Positions 33,498 through 60,130 of a DNA stretch of 64,000 nucleotides are shown here, one piece after another. The stretch spans positions 26,246,001 through 26,310,000 of the forward strand of contig NC_089981.1 in the NCBI RefSeq assembly GCF_036417845.1, given 5' to 3'. Below the pieces are notes generated by a model that saw nothing but the letters and a program-made list of their open reading frames with translations, did no database searches and was not told the DNA's origin. The position numbers and the translations under genes are program-made. Every line of letters begins with the position of its first letter. Position 1 is the stretch's first letter. Source of the DNA: Apteryx mantelli (lineage: Eukaryota > Chordata > Aves > Apterygiformes > Apterygidae).

Positions 33498-36400
33498 AAA
33501 GTTGAAATCTGAAGGGATGCCTTAGCCCTGGAGATCCTTTTTATGGAAGGTTGTTATTGTTATGCTGAGGTTCTAAGCATTCACATTGAATTTCAGTCCC
33601 TCTTCCTTTTCTCAAACAATCTTTAAAGCTTAGTTTCTCCCCCCACCACCCCTTTTCTTGGCTCATCCTCATCTTTTCTCACCACTTCTCTTCCAGACAT
33701 CAGTAGAACTCATTATTTTTCAATAGCTGTAATTGACTTTTGTTTATATGATGCTTAAAAGTAAATTTGGGGGAGAGACTGGGACTGTCCCAACATAAAC
33801 AGAGTATAGATAGAAATCCGACAGCTCTTTTGAGGACAAAGACTCTTCTAACCTGTAGAGAAATGGGATGGAAAGATGTTAAGTTATTCTTTATATAAAG
33901 CTTTTTCTCCCCTCTCAAAAGTTTCTTTTCTCTGACTTCTTGTTCTCTTCTCTCTCTCCTTCCCCTAAGCAGTTTTGGATGCTTTAGCAAGAGGGAGGCT
34001 GAAACTCCATGTTCATGCTGATGAACAGTGTGAGGATTTTGAATGTTACTGCCACTTAGCAGAGAGAGTGTAAATAAGAGTAGATAAAAAACATTCCATC
34101 AGAAACACTGAGCAGGAAATTGGGTCTTTAATTAAACTCTTGTTTTCGTTGACAGGGTGAAATAGCTTTTTGGAGTTATCCTCTGAAACTGACTAACTGT
34201 AATTTTTTTCAAGTAATAATATTTCTTTTTGTTCCCCTCTGTCCAGCATAAAAGTTTAAATTTGCAGAGGAGGAGCAGGAACAGTTTCTGATTTGCAGCA
34301 ATTCCAACAGCAAGGGAGGAGAGAGAGAGATGCATGTTTCCATTTTGATTGTTCACACATAATTGTGATTAAGCAGATTCCTCAGTACAGAGTCTCAACC
34401 AGGTAGGACAACAGGAACTGTAAACTGTTCCATGATAATGCAAAGCAGACAGCCCCTGTCTTTGTGCAGAGGAGTGACATGCATAGCGGGAATGAAAAAC
34501 TGAAGAGCAGTCAGTTGTGATTATACTACACCTCTGTCTTCAACTGGGTGAGAATTCCAGTTCATCACAGTGACTTAGACATCAGATTGTTCATATGGAG
34601 ACTGCAGTCAGTTAAGAGAATAGAAAGAACTGAGATGACTGAGGTGCCTTCATTGAGTTTCTGACTCCAGGATGCTTTTTCTTCACACAGTGGAAGGCAG
34701 CTTCTCCCGTGACAGAATCCATACATATGGGTATGTCGAAGTTTTCTGTTTTCAGAGAAATCAGCGTTGTTATAAAGAAATCAGTGCATGTGGCGTCTGG
34801 TGGGCTATCACTACCAGCAAATGATTCGGATGCAAATAAAGACCAGATTGTGAGAAGGCCCAAGCTACTAGTAGAAACAAGTTCATTCACCAACCAACAT
34901 ATAAATACCTCAACAGTGATTTCAGAGTTAAAAGGTTGGTACAATGTACTTTGTAATGTTTCTTTTCTTCTCGGAATAGAGGATTTGATTGCAACTGTTT
35001 TGTGTCGATATTTATTGATAGGTAAAAATGGAGTGGGTGGCATATTTTGTGGTTGGATTGTTTAAATGGAAAAGCTATATGAGTGTATTAAATTGTCTGG
35101 CTTTCTTCTAATCATTTATCCTAAATTGTACTATTGCTGTAAAGCTATATTTTTTTGAAGTTATGTAAGCATTCACATTTCTGTACATTTAGCCAAACAA
35201 CAATAGATGCACAGAACTTTCTGTTACACTATTGGAATGCACAATGAAGGGAAGATGTACTTTCTGGATGATAAATATTATGGGGTATTGTCTTTTCTAA
35301 TGGTATATCTAAACCCATGTGTAATTGAATAGTTATTAGTGAATGTGCTTACTATGTTTAAAATACCATAGTAATCACATGTGGAAAAGTGACTACATCT
35401 ATAAATTACACAAAATACTTCCCTTTCATTATACCAGAATAACACAAGTAACTTTTATATAAGGCATGTCATTTCACTAGAAAGCAGATTACACACAAGT
35501 ATTAAACACCAACTATTCCTTACTCATTATTTATGTATTCCTCCAATTACAGGGCAATGACTGACTGCACAGTGTAGGCAGCTGTGTTGCCAAGGAGTAG
35601 ATGAGGGCAGAATTTTTATCTAATTCTAACATGATCCATCCATCATCTTATAGTATCTTGAGTCTTCATGGCCCAAAATATAAGTAAATGGGGAAATGGC
35701 TGGTGCTTTTTTATGATATGGTGATGTCCTAACTGATTGAATAGGCAATTGAGAGAAGCCCTGGCTGACTTGAGGACTGCGAATATGTAGAAGTATTTTC
35801 AGGTTATCTTGCTTGTTCTGACCAGAGTTATACTGAGCTTGTGCTGAGGATGTATCCCTGGCACATGTGCGAAAATCATCACTTGTCAGTGCTCTCCAGC
35901 TGGATACGGTATGTTCTTATTGTCCTCACTGCATTGCTGTTACACTGTAGATGAAAAACAGGCTGGAGATGACTGTACATGCAAAACTTCCATGGCTGAG
36001 CCTCAGCGCATGACATCCCCATTTACATTTGGACTGCTAAAATGGAGACTTGCAGAAAGTTTCCACTAACTCGTGTGTTGCCTTCTTACCGCAGGAGATA
36101 AATATAGCCTGGGGAAAGCATTCTGGAACAGCTACTTAAAACCATGAGGGGAAAAAAAAGAATTGGGAATAATTACAAATATGAGAGATGATCAGAGTCC
36201 AGGAATTACACCCTGTACAGGTGGCTTTGACATGTCTGCATGTGGTATCAAATGAGCAGACGTAGTATTTATGCCTGCGCATGCCTGGCCAGGTATCTAC
36301 TGAGGAGCCATGGACTCAGACTGAGAAATGCCTGCGATTGTTTCCAGACATCAGTCTCCTACCAAGAAGTAAAATTCCCTACAAACTAGTTTTTTAAACT

Positions 36401-38659
36401 TATTCATATAAACCAGCTAATGCTCTTTACTATTTACTCTTTACTATTTTTTATGAACTGGTCTCTTAGGGTATTTAATAATAAAACAGAACACAATTTT
36501 CATTTATATTACTTGTCAGTTCTGATTGTATACTCAGAATGATTTTTGGCTCTATCAATCACAATTGTGTCTAACTTTAAAGCTCTTTTCCAGGGCACTG
36601 TAAATTGGCCTTTGTGCTAGTGAGAGTCAGAGTTGTTTTCTTAACTAATACTATAGAGTGAAACAGTGGAACATACGTTGCTGTGAAAAAATATTCAACT
36701 TTGAGAAAATAGACTTAAAAGAAAAATCTTGTACAATAAAAGAACAGGGCTTCTCTTAGGAAATGTGTGGTACGACATGTAATCGTTAGCAAGTGTTACC
36801 ACCAGTCAGCAAAAAAATAATGCATGTGCTGAAGGAGAGAATTACTTGGGAGGGAAAAGACATCATTCTCTTCATAGCCGTAGTCATAAAAAATAACTTT
36901 TCAAAGTTGTTTTTTTTTTCTTAATAGACAGTTTATTTAGATCTTTTAAATTAGTACATGAGTTTTCGTATTTAGCTGCATAACTTTCATAATAGTAGCT
37001 CATACTTTTTTGAGAGCAGTTCTTATAGAGAGATCCACAGTTGCTTTACATCCTTCAGTGAAGTGGATACCTGCAGTTATTTGTTGACACTTGTATACTA
37101 GTGCACAGAGGTCTCACTCAGCCTTGGACTTCTATCTTAAATGTTGTCCCACCTATAAACATTTTTTCAAAAAGATTTGCAGAAAAAAAACAACCCTACA
37201 TAAAGAATATCTCTAGTATTTTATTTTAAATGCTGCTGGAAATGAATATCCCTCTTCAGTATTTTCCACGCATTTCTGCCACACTAAGTTCAGAGGGATT
37301 CTGTAGCTGTACAAAACCCTTATTTTTATTGTTCATTCAAAAAAAAAAAAGAAAAAAGAAAGCGCCGCGATATCTCTGTGAATTTGGTAGATGTTCCCAC
37401 TGGCCTTACTGCTCAGCTGTTACTGCCAGGAAGAGACGCCATCCCACCTGACTGCCACTTCGGCACATGAGCCTGCTGCACAACCTTTCCTCGTGTCCTC
37501 AGTGCAGCTGCACTTCTGGCTCTTCAATTTTCCACACAGTTCAAGCTGCTGTTGCTGTAAGAACCCTCTTGAAAACTCAGGAGAATTTCCTGTTTCTTTC
37601 TTCCTTTTTGTTGATGTTAAATGTGATTTCTAGTTGTATTAGAAGTCACCTATGGAATGTTTGCTCATCAGGGCCTCACACAGTTTCCAGAATTACAGCC
37701 CGGGGTTTGCTGTAGAAACCATCTTTAGTCAGAAGCTCCAGAATCAAAGATTTCAGGGAGTAAGCCTACGAGGGGTCAGTTTGCTTTACAGAGCTGTGTG
37801 AGTATACTTCAATTTGTTATTGACTCCTATTAGCAGAAGCATCCCACTAATGTTCTTTCCATGTGGTCCCCATTTTCTAATGTGTCGAGTCAGTTTTTCT
37901 AGCAGATTATGGAGCCTTTTGGCATATTTGAAGTGGCACTTTGTTGCAAAGTCACCGCTTCATCTTCTGATGCGTTAGTTGTCCTCGCTCAGGAACTTTA
38001 GGGAGTCACTGAGTTTGTCAGACAGATGACAGTTTGGTTACTTGTTAAGCAAGGACAAATCTTAAGTGTTGACTAGATGTGGGGGTTTTTCCAGTTCTGA
38101 GACTGGACTAACTCTTAAAAGAATCAGTGTGAGTTAAAACTGAAAACATTTTCTTTTCAAGTTTACAGAAAAATGTCAGACCCCAGGGTGTCATTGAGGA
38201 TTTCTTGTTTTGTATCGTTTTTTTTTCCCAACTGGAAGCTAAAAATGCTTCTTTAGTTTCAGGTCACTAAACCCTTTATTAATCCTTTAAAGAATATAAA
38301 GTTCCAGGTAGAAAATGTGCTTCTGAATGAAAAGTCCACTTTTTCATTTCTCTTTAAATACAGTAAATATTTTTTTAATTTTCCTCTTTCCTTTGGCCAA
38401 GCTACTAATTGAATGTGACGCAAATTTGCAAATAGCTTCAGTCCCCTTGATGCTGCATTTTTTGCCCAATTTTAGTTTTGTTAGTGCACACTGATTGAGG
38501 GCTTGGTATTCAGTGCATCTTATTTATTCTTGCTACAAATTTGTAGGCAAGATCGATGGGCAATTAATGATTAAAAATATATATTTTTCCTGCTATTGAG
38601 GGCAAAGAGGAGTGCCAGGTTTCATTACAGGTTTCATTACTGGAGACAGCTGTGAAGCT

Positions 38660-38672
38660 TCCCCCCCCCCCC
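38660..38672. repeat. Poly(C) run
   Basis: About a dozen C in a row inside intergenic DNA, followed by a CT-rich stretch. Confidence 0.85.
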
Positions 38673-41600
38673 TTCTTCTTTCCTTTTTACAAAAACTGCT
38701 TGATTCCCCTAAAAGATCCTCAATCCAGAAAAGTGGATCTCTGGCTGATTTGAAGGCTGAGGCTGTGGACCATTTGGTATAAGTGAGGACATTCAGGATT
38801 TACTCTTGACAGATAACAGTTTCACAGACTAGTTACTTCATGTTAGGCTTCCAAACCTAAGAATGCAGGTACGGTGCTTTGCTATATACCAACAAAACTG
38901 CATTACTCCAAGAAATAACGGGCTTTCAGGTAAAATTTTTATGGAAAATATGTAAAACATTACAAAAAATTCCCACAGGCTAGGAGTTAATTTCCTAACC
39001 AGAAAGTAAATTAATTTCCTTTATATTTTGTATGGGTATTTATTGTCTAATTCCCTCAAACCTCTGAAGATCCCAAATATAGTCTGTACGTGGGTTGAAC
39101 TTGAGGAAAATTGCCTGAAATAGGACTTGTAGGCCTTTGACAATTAATTAGTAAGTGATATGATAAATCACAGCAGGGAATAAACACTCTTGGCTATGCA
39201 GGGCAGAGCTTTTCTGTGCATACTCATAATTCTTCTTTTAAAAATGAATCCACAATGTGGATTTTTTTGTTGTTATGTTAGTTGAGGAGCTTGAATAAAT
39301 GCCAAAATGCATTCTATTCAAAATGAATAGTAGAAAAATTTTCAGTGCAAAACCACATTAAATAGCAATACCTTTTTTGTGTGGAATTTTTGTATAATTT
39401 TGTAAAATAGCAGCACAAGAAGAATACATTCCGTATCCAAGTCTAAATTGATAGCTTTCCATTTCTTTCTAATCATCATGTAGATTTAACCCACTGGATA
39501 AATTTAGGATAACCTGGACCAATTCCCAGATGGTAAATAAACTAGCTTCAATTCTCTAGTGTTCCTAAAGAGAAAAACATTTTCTGTTTTGAAAAGGAAG
39601 GAGGATGGTAGCTTCATGTTGCTCCTAATCATCTTTAACAAACAACTCAAATCTTAGGTTTGTCTACTTCCTATTTTTGGAAGAGTTCCTAAAAGGGCCA
39701 GTGACTTTTGGCCCTGTAAACTTTTAGAAATTAATGCTGCCTATCTGTTTATTGTTAATGCATGTGATTCGTTTCGTGTAAACAGGCAAAAATATCTTTT
39801 CTATACAAGAGTCCACATACATGGCAAGCATCACAAAAACACTTAATTAGTAACAAATAACATTTGCTAAAGGATACCACATTAGAGTCAGCACGTGAGT
39901 TGTTTATTGGCATGAGTTTGTTCACAGCACTAAACCTATTCTCCTGAGGAAAATGCAACACTTGTACTACAAGTACTACACAGGGAGTACTCAAAATATT
40001 AACCATTTACAAGCTGGAAAATAAGATACGGTGTGATCAGTGCGATCATGCAGAGATTCTGAGGGTACATCTATTTAACAAGGATAGTTGGGAGTGAATG
40101 GGAAGTTATTTTAGGCCTGACTTTTCAAAAATTTCAGCTGTTTCGGTTGCCTCAGCATTTATCAGCTCAACTTGAAATATTTTCAAATGTTGAGCACCAA
40201 CCAAGCTAACTGAAGCTGGGGTACTTACCTACCAAAATACTTTTGGGAAGAATCAGAACTGTGGGTGGAGTAAGGGAGTGGGCAAGTGAGAGGAAAAACA
40301 AACCTTTTATTGAAAACACAACTGGCTGCTCTTCTGGTATCAGAAGTGGATGTCCAAAGGAGAGAGGACTGCTGAGCGGGACAGTAACCTCTCTGCCTAG
40401 CAAAAGCAAGATGCAGAGTACTGTCACTCAAAGAAAGCATTGCACCTTTAGAATACTTTCCACATACTTTTGAATTTCCATTGGTGTAAAGCATTCTAGT
40501 GATGCAGAAGGGCAGCGAAGCATCAGGTATATCTTTATGTGATAATAGTAAAGGAAACAGCCTACAACCATTCACTTGATTCACCATGCATTTGCCAGGT
40601 AACAAACATATGAATGTTTCCTTAACCTTTCAAAGCAGTTAAGAGAAGAACAAGCTTTTTTCCCCAGCTTTTGCCCAAGTTTCAAGTATCTTGTGATATT
40701 GCCAGGATGGCACTGCTCTGGCTGTGTTGAACTTGGAAGCTATTTTTCAGCTGAGGAGCTAGTTTGAAGCAAGTGTAAATGCCTAAATGTTCTGCTGTAT
40801 GTTGGAAAAGTATCGGTGCTTCAGAAAATAATGATAGAGATCATGTATGTATCTAAAGCCACAAGACATCTGAAGAGTATTCAAGGGATAAAAGGTGAGC
40901 ATAGAACTGGGCTAGGCTTTTTCTGTTAATACACTGGAGAGATTGCTCTGTATTCTCTCAGCTTGCAGAGTATTTCTTTCACTTGGCTTGGCACCACCTG
41001 GGTATAGATTTCTTACAATTTCCACAAACCTGCTGAGTGCCCTGTTTAATTAATGTATTTGTAAATGCTGACTACAAAATACTCGTCTTCATGCCACGAT
41101 CTACAGCATTTATGTAATAGTTTTTGAAATATCAGAAGCATAAATGCAACCCCCAAAGAAAAAAAAAGATAGTGTCTTCCTATGGGTATTTCATTTTCTG
41201 TTCTCTTCTCTTGCTTTTAGAGAAACATTATGTATTCATATCCTTGTTGCCAGTTAAAGCTACTTGGCTGAAAGCAAGAAAATTTGATTCAAAAGGGACT
41301 GCAGAAGCTTGTTGGATGGTGCTTTTCTTTGGATAGTAGAATGCTTATGGTTTTCATACTTGTGGCAAGTCAGAATATAACTGAGTAGAGCAATTGGAAT
41401 ATATGTCCTTTGAGAAGTGTCATTGCCAGTTAAAGACATTATCAGGGATTTCCTTGTATTGGTTACTCTGAATCTGGGCAGTTTTCTGAACCATGAAATA
41501 GAGGGTATGTTATCTTTCTTCATCCCTTTATGACAGCACAGAAGAAGAAGGGGCAGGAATGGTATATGATTCATTGCCACAGATTGGAAGAAATATCTAA

Positions 41601-42172
41601 AGGCATAATAAATATCAAACGTAGCCATGGTTGCCACTTTCCTATAGGCAGAACAAATAATACAAATGGAGAGACATCACTGTTAAGTCTCATGCAACTT
41701 ACATTACCTTTCTAATAATGCTAGATTCAAAGTCTTTGGACCAAAAGCGAGACACTTGTGAGGAGCTGCATAATCTTTATTGGTGACTTGTGACCATTTT
41801 GACTTTAGCCTACTTTGTTTGGGAGAAAATAATTAAAAATGAGTAACAGAACCTAGACTGTACACTGGAAGTGGTTTTATGTTAAATTACTCCTGATAGT
41901 CAAACAGAATGTTTATCTTTCAGAAATAAGTGTTATTCAACATGTTAGGACATCAGAATTTTACTTAAAGAGCTTAAGGCCATAGCTCAGTGGTTTGTTC
42001 CTATTTAGGGGAATGTTAGGCTTGTATTGGTTGTTTTGCAACAACATAGTGTGGCTTTCTCAGTCATAGGTGAAGGAGAATGGCATTCCTTGAAGTTCAG
42101 GTGGAGAAAAGAAGCAGTATTAACCACTCTGGCTACGTAAAATACAGGAAACAAACAATGTTTAAATCAGAA

Positions 42173-42201
42173 ATATATATACACACACATATATACACAC
42201 A
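42173..42201. repeat. TA/CA microsatellite
   Basis: Alternating (AT)n, (AC)n, (AT)n and (AC)n blocks in intergenic DNA. Confidence 0.85.
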
Positions 42202-45200
42202 GCTTTTTTGCTTTTCTTTTTAACTGGCTGATATAAGAAGCAGATGCAGAAGAGTGCTCATTCACTAGTTTAAATGGAATTCACACAGTGGCGCACGCTT
42301 AAAAGTAAGCTGTTCTAAAGCACTTAGCTGAGTATTTGCCTAATGTTTTGAGATCACTGTCCAATAAAGAGCTTATGTTTCTTTTCCAAGCTAAAACAGA
42401 TCTGCTTACTCATAAGTTCGTTCTTCAATTTTAATGAGGGCCTGCACTCAAAAACTAATACGGTTTATTTAGGGAAAAAACAGCCATTTCTGTGAGCCTC
42501 TGCACTGTACTGTTATGCTCATTACAGTATTTTTTATAGCAATACATGAAACAATTTTTACAAAGAAATCTCACTTTTTTAAAAGGACTTCTTTTATGAA
42601 ATAATAGAGTTCTTTTCCCCATAACAATAAAAGTTTTTCCTGTGATGATTTTCTTTTTTTTGTCTGTACCCTTCTAAACATGCTTTTGAAAGGGACTGAT
42701 ATTTTCATCCCATTCATGTAAACTGCTCTTCCTCTCTACATCTAAGAGCAGAATTTTATACAAAGAATAAATCATAGATCAGTACATGTTATTTAGCAAA
42801 TTTTAAGTCATAATGAGCAGAATGAGTAGAGAACACTGGCAAATTCCTCTTGCTTTGCTAGATTTTTCTGATTAAGATTCCCCTTGACTCTTGGTCCAAT
42901 TAATGCCTTTAAACTAAACAAAAAATAAAAATTTTCCTGCTTGAGGACTGAATTTATATGCCTAACTAACTAATTTCGAATGTGACCTGTGGCTGCTCAG
43001 AACTCTTGAAAGATTTATTTTTTTATCTGTATTTCTAGATACAACAAAAGCAAAAGCCTGTACAGTGATCTATGTAACTGCAAAACAGGATTTTTAAAGA
43101 CAGACCTCTTCTGCTACATAGTACTGTTGAGAAAGAGAAGTCAGTGCAAAACAGCTGAATAAGAGGAGCAAGAAACAAACGACAGAGGTAGGAGAAAAAA
43201 GTGAACGCTTCCATTTAAATGAATGTTCTCATCTGTTAAAAACAACTGTCAGGTTTTAAGTTCTGAAATGTCAGTATTTTTCTGCAAAGTCCAGCACCTC
43301 TCTCTTACTCCTAGATTCTGCACCTTGCTCCTAGACAAATTCAAATTCCCAGGCAAGCATACAAGTGATTTTCCTTAAAATAAGAATATTACCCCTTATA
43401 AGTCTGAAATTCGATTTCAAATAATCAAGGTGCTTCCAAAGTGTTTCCAGACACCTATTAAATGTGCTAGTTGCTGCCAAGATCTGGGTTGATTCCTCAT
43501 TTTTAATAGATGGGCTGAAACTATGAAACAGAAAACTGACTTCCAGCAATATGGAAACAGTCAGAAAAGGGTGGGAAAAAAATCTAATGGGAGTTTTGAG
43601 GAAAAATTAGGTTGTATTTGCAGTGTGCAGGACAATACCAGGGGCCGAAGTTCAGAGTTCACATAAACAAAGCTGTCTAACTGTTGGTATCATATTGTTC
43701 CTTTGCCTTTTCTGTACTTTAAGTAATTCTGTTCTCACAAAGCTTCACGAAAACACAGTTTTGAGAAACAACCTAATCCTCTGTGACCTACCCCAAAGAC
43801 CACTGGACACAGGACTAGGAGGGATAGTCTGGGTAAATAAAGTCAGTCCTTTGCCATCACAGGCAATCATATACAAGACTTTCAGAAAAGGATCATGCTC
43901 TTAGAACTAATTGGTGAAGTCAGTGAGTAGCTCATTCACCATTTCTGAGTGAAAAAGAGATTGTCATTTGATGCTTTAGCAATCAAAAACAGTGTTAGTC
44001 CAAATTCATCACTCTTCTTTGATTTCATTGTTACAGCAGGGACAAAATTGTGGTTTTGTTATTGAAAACAGTTTCTTTAAAGTGTGTGAGCATGTGTGTT
44101 TATTGCTATGAATTTTCAGCTTATCAATTGTTTAGATTTTTGACAGTGTTTTTTTTTTTTTCAATATTTCATAATTAGTTGATTGTAATCCAAGACTCTT
44201 CCCCCATTTAATCTATCACCTCTCTGATCAGGCTGCCAATGCATTTCGAACTCACCTTTAGCTCTGTGATGCATGTATATCTGTTGTAGGATCTGGGTTG
44301 AGACCATTAATTTTAAACAATAATGTTAATGATGTAATCTTTGCTGCATTTAAAAAACAGTGAAAAAGATGCATGTCAAATTCCAAGCTACAGAGTCTCC
44401 TGATTTCCTGATGCCTTGCAGTTTGAGAAATATGTTTTAAAAATATTGCAATTGCCGCTTTGTCATAAACAAAGATGATCTTGAGGTTCAGAGATGGTGC
44501 AAGGTCTAGAGGTCTGAGCTCCGTTCCTGGATTCCTCTGGAGACTTTGGCAAACTTTTCAATTTCTGTGTTTAGTTCTCTAGCCACAAAGTGAAGGTGAT
44601 GGTGATTCCTTTCCCAGGCCTTGCCCTATGATACCAGTGTAGGGTATTAAACTCTCAAGTTTTTTGCTATTTGTTCATATATCATACAGAGCCCTTGCAT
44701 TGCTTGGGGCCTCAGGAAATACTAAAATATAAGTGATTAAAAAATTATCTGTATGTAACTGCACATACTGTTTTGTTTATTAAATAACTCTTTGGAATTA
44801 TTCTAAACAGAGATAAGCTTAACCAGAAGCTCTGCTGAATGCTGGGTTCTATCCAAAACTTAAAATAATTACAGTCTTTTCAGAGTGGGTATAACTTTAA
44901 ATTTTGAAAAAATACATACACACAGGATTTGGCTTGCATTTTGTCTTTGAATTATTAGTCTCAACCACACTGCTGTAGTCCGAAAGACCCCATATAAGAA
45001 ATAGTATGCTGCATGTAGAGAATTACTTTTTCTTCCCTCCTGTCTGACAAGATCAATAAAAGCAGCTTGAAAGTAGAGTAATTTTCAGGTCTGTTAGTGA
45101 AGTTGTCTCTCCTAGAAATCAGATGTTCTCTGTCTTTGTTTATTATGTTGAGCATTCATAGCTTGATTATTAAAGTTATGGAAGTTGTACTTTCTCTAAG

Positions 45201-46180
45201 TGCAAATGTTTTTCATTTACAAAGTCATTTCCTTAAGAGTATAATGTTGACATTTAGCCAACTTGTAGTTGTGTTTTGCAGTGTAAATCCTGGGTGTGTG
45301 GGCATTATTTGTTTGCATTTCTGTTTTTAGGATGTGACAAGTTGTATAAACAATCAGATAAGCAACTGATAAGTGTGACTGGGGGTAAAAGGAGCTCCAA
45401 GTATTTGGATAAGACTGAATTTTGAACATCTCACTGCTACGTACCGGATATTTGAATCACAGATTTTAACTCAACCTATGCCCAGAAGTGTAAGCAAATT
45501 GCAAATTTCTGATGCACCTCACAGTTTACTCTTCAGTATTTATCCCCCAGCATAGAGGTATTTGATTAGAGTTTTTGTTTGGTCTTGGCTCAGCTGTGCT
45601 TAACAAGACAAAATTGTTTTGAAAAGTTTGGTTTATAGGTTATCTTAGTATGTGCAAAATTGCCTAGAGAGCGATCTAGAACCCATTCAAATTAATGGTC
45701 TGATTCCCATTGACGTCAACACTCCGGGTCAAAAAAAAAAATCTAAGTTTGATCTGGATTCATTTAAGAGGGGGGGGAAAAAGTGAAGCATAAATGTAAT
45801 CGCCATTTAAGATGTGATTTCAAAGTCTCCTTGGAGTATGGGGTGCAGCTTCTTACGAGATTTAATCTGTCCTCATCATAGTGGAGAAAAGAAGTGCAAA
45901 GCTGACCGAATTTAAAAAATGTTCTTATTACACCCCACAGTTCCTCTGCCATCACTAATTTAGTGCCCTTTTTTAAGTTCTGTCGTGTAAGGAGCTGAAC
46001 TATCACGGCCCGTGACACCTGAACCGCTCTTTTATGTTGCTGTAAGGGCCCTGAGGGCTGCCGCAGGGCTTTGTCATCGCTCACGTCAGGAAAAGGATGC
46101 AGCTCCCTTCAGCGAGCGCCTGCCTCTCTCCTCGAGGCCCCTGCGTCCCCCCGGCGCTCCTGCGGGGCTGCTGCGTCCCC

Positions 46181-46242
46181 GGGCCGTTGGGCGGGGCCGG
46201 GCCGTTGGGCGGGGCGGGGCGGGGGGCGGCCGTTGGGGCGGC
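46181..46242. repeat. Tandem GC-box repeat in promoter
   Basis: Two 18-bp copies (46181-46198 and 46199-46216) differing at the last base, then a GC-box run and a partial third copy. Each contains CCGTTGGG joined to a GC box. Confidence 0.85.
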
Positions 46243-46310
46243 TGTTAGGGCAGCCCCGCGCGGCGCCGGGGCCGCGCCGCCGCTCGCCGGCAGGTGCGGG
46301 CAGAGCCGCT

Positions 46311-46330
46311 GCCGCCGCCGCCGCCGCCGC
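46311..46330. repeat. (CCG)n trinucleotide repeat
   Basis: Six to seven CCG units in the probable 5' untranslated region of ABCC8. Confidence 0.9.
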
Positions 46331-46392
46331 GCAGCCCCGCCTGGATGTGCGCGGAGGCGGAGGCGGCGCCCGGCTGCGCGCAGGGTCCCGCC

Positions 46393-59339
<12,947 letters not shown>

Positions 59340-59564
59340 GTACTATCAAAATACCATAATAAATACATGAGTCAAAAAATTAATGCTATGACTGTATATT
59401 GTTTGGCCTCAGTAAAGGAAGTGAATGACATTCTACTTACCTGAAATGATATTAAGAATTCTTAATGTATTACTAATTATCCACATTTATACTTTGATGG
59501 TGAGTGAAATATTACCCACGCACCCGGTCAGGCCTGCATTCTGGAAGATAACCTCATTCAGGAT

Positions 59565-59724
59565 GATAGTGAAGCATATCCAGAAATCACACAAATATCC
59601 TAAGGATTAAAGTACGGTCCTGAGTAGATATTGATTTAAGTATGTGACTGAGTGCTTATCAGAAAGGAAGAAGTGTATTTTTGAGACACTTGGCTTTTCA
59701 TTTCCAAAAATGAGGGATATCTAA
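59565..59724. repeat. Copy B of a repeated segment in ABCC8 introns
   Basis: Direct-orientation partner of 57260-57423. Long shared blocks include 'gcttttcatttccaaaaatg' here against 'gcttttcctttccaaaaatg' in copy A. Confidence 0.75.
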
Positions 59725-60063
59725 GAGGGTTAAAGCAGGCCAAATAATAAATAAAAGGCCATATATAAAGGCCAAAATAAAAGGCTAAATAATTTAACTG
59801 TGGCAAAGAATTTCCACTAGTGTCTTTGGGGAGATTGGTTTTGAAAGGTCAACTAAAACAAATTTTTTAAAGGAAGCTACTGAAGTTTCTGAAGTACTGG
59901 ATGTTCCCCAAGAAAAAAGACATACTTATTGATTATTTAAAAAAAAAAGAAAAAGGCTCAGGAAGCATTTACCTATTATAAGGTGTGGTCACTTGGGCTC
60001 CATTTTCTATGAAAAGATCACTTTATTTTTGTAGATTACTTATTGTTTACTATAAAACTCTGT

Positions 60064-60130
60064 TTCCAAAGTCTGTTGATACTGATGGAAATACTCCCAT
60101 TTATTTGAATACACTTTGGATTAGGTCCAC
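60064..60130. repeat. Decayed inverted repeat (old MITE-like remnant)
   Basis: 'ttccaaagtctgttgatac' on the left faces 'gaatacactttggattaggt' on the right; the reverse complement of the latter begins acctaatccaaagtgtattc. This is the arm pattern of the widespread reptile/bird palindromes with 'tttggatcaggcc' ends. Confidence 0.5.

Larger units (their letters stand above)
28601..46080. other. USH1C-ABCC8 intergenic region
   Basis: About 17.5 kb without a gene I can support. Open frames reach at most 143 codons and overlap on both strands, as expected by chance. It contains an exon-like stretch at 30137-30443, a decayed palindromic element at 33372-33497, an open stretch at 34709-35065 with splice-like borders, a poly(C) run near 38661-38672 and a TA/CA microsatellite at 42173-42201. 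No tRNA, rRNA or further CR1 copy was recognised. Regulatory elements of ABCC8 may lie here but cannot be read from one sequence. Confidence 0.75.
46081..46392 (+). promoter_or_regulatory. ABCC8: ABCC8 CpG-rich promoter and 5' untranslated region
   Basis: An abrupt change from AT-rich intergenic text to very GC- and CpG-rich sequence just before the SUR1 start codon. An 18-bp unit containing GGCCGTTGGGCGGGGC occurs twice in tandem (46181-46216), followed by a further GC-box cluster and a third shortened copy of GGCCGTTGGGGCGG near 46228-46242; GGGCGG boxes are Sp1/KLF-type sites. No TATA box was seen, so dispersed initiation is likely. A (CCG)n run (46311-46330) lies in the probable untranslated leader. 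An in-frame ATG at 46345 in weak context precedes the accepted start by 16 codons. Confidence 0.75.

Noticed and set aside
34612..35043. 143-codon minus-strand open frame
   Set aside because: Overlaps an equally long plus-strand frame, no recognised similarity, no promoter or splice support.
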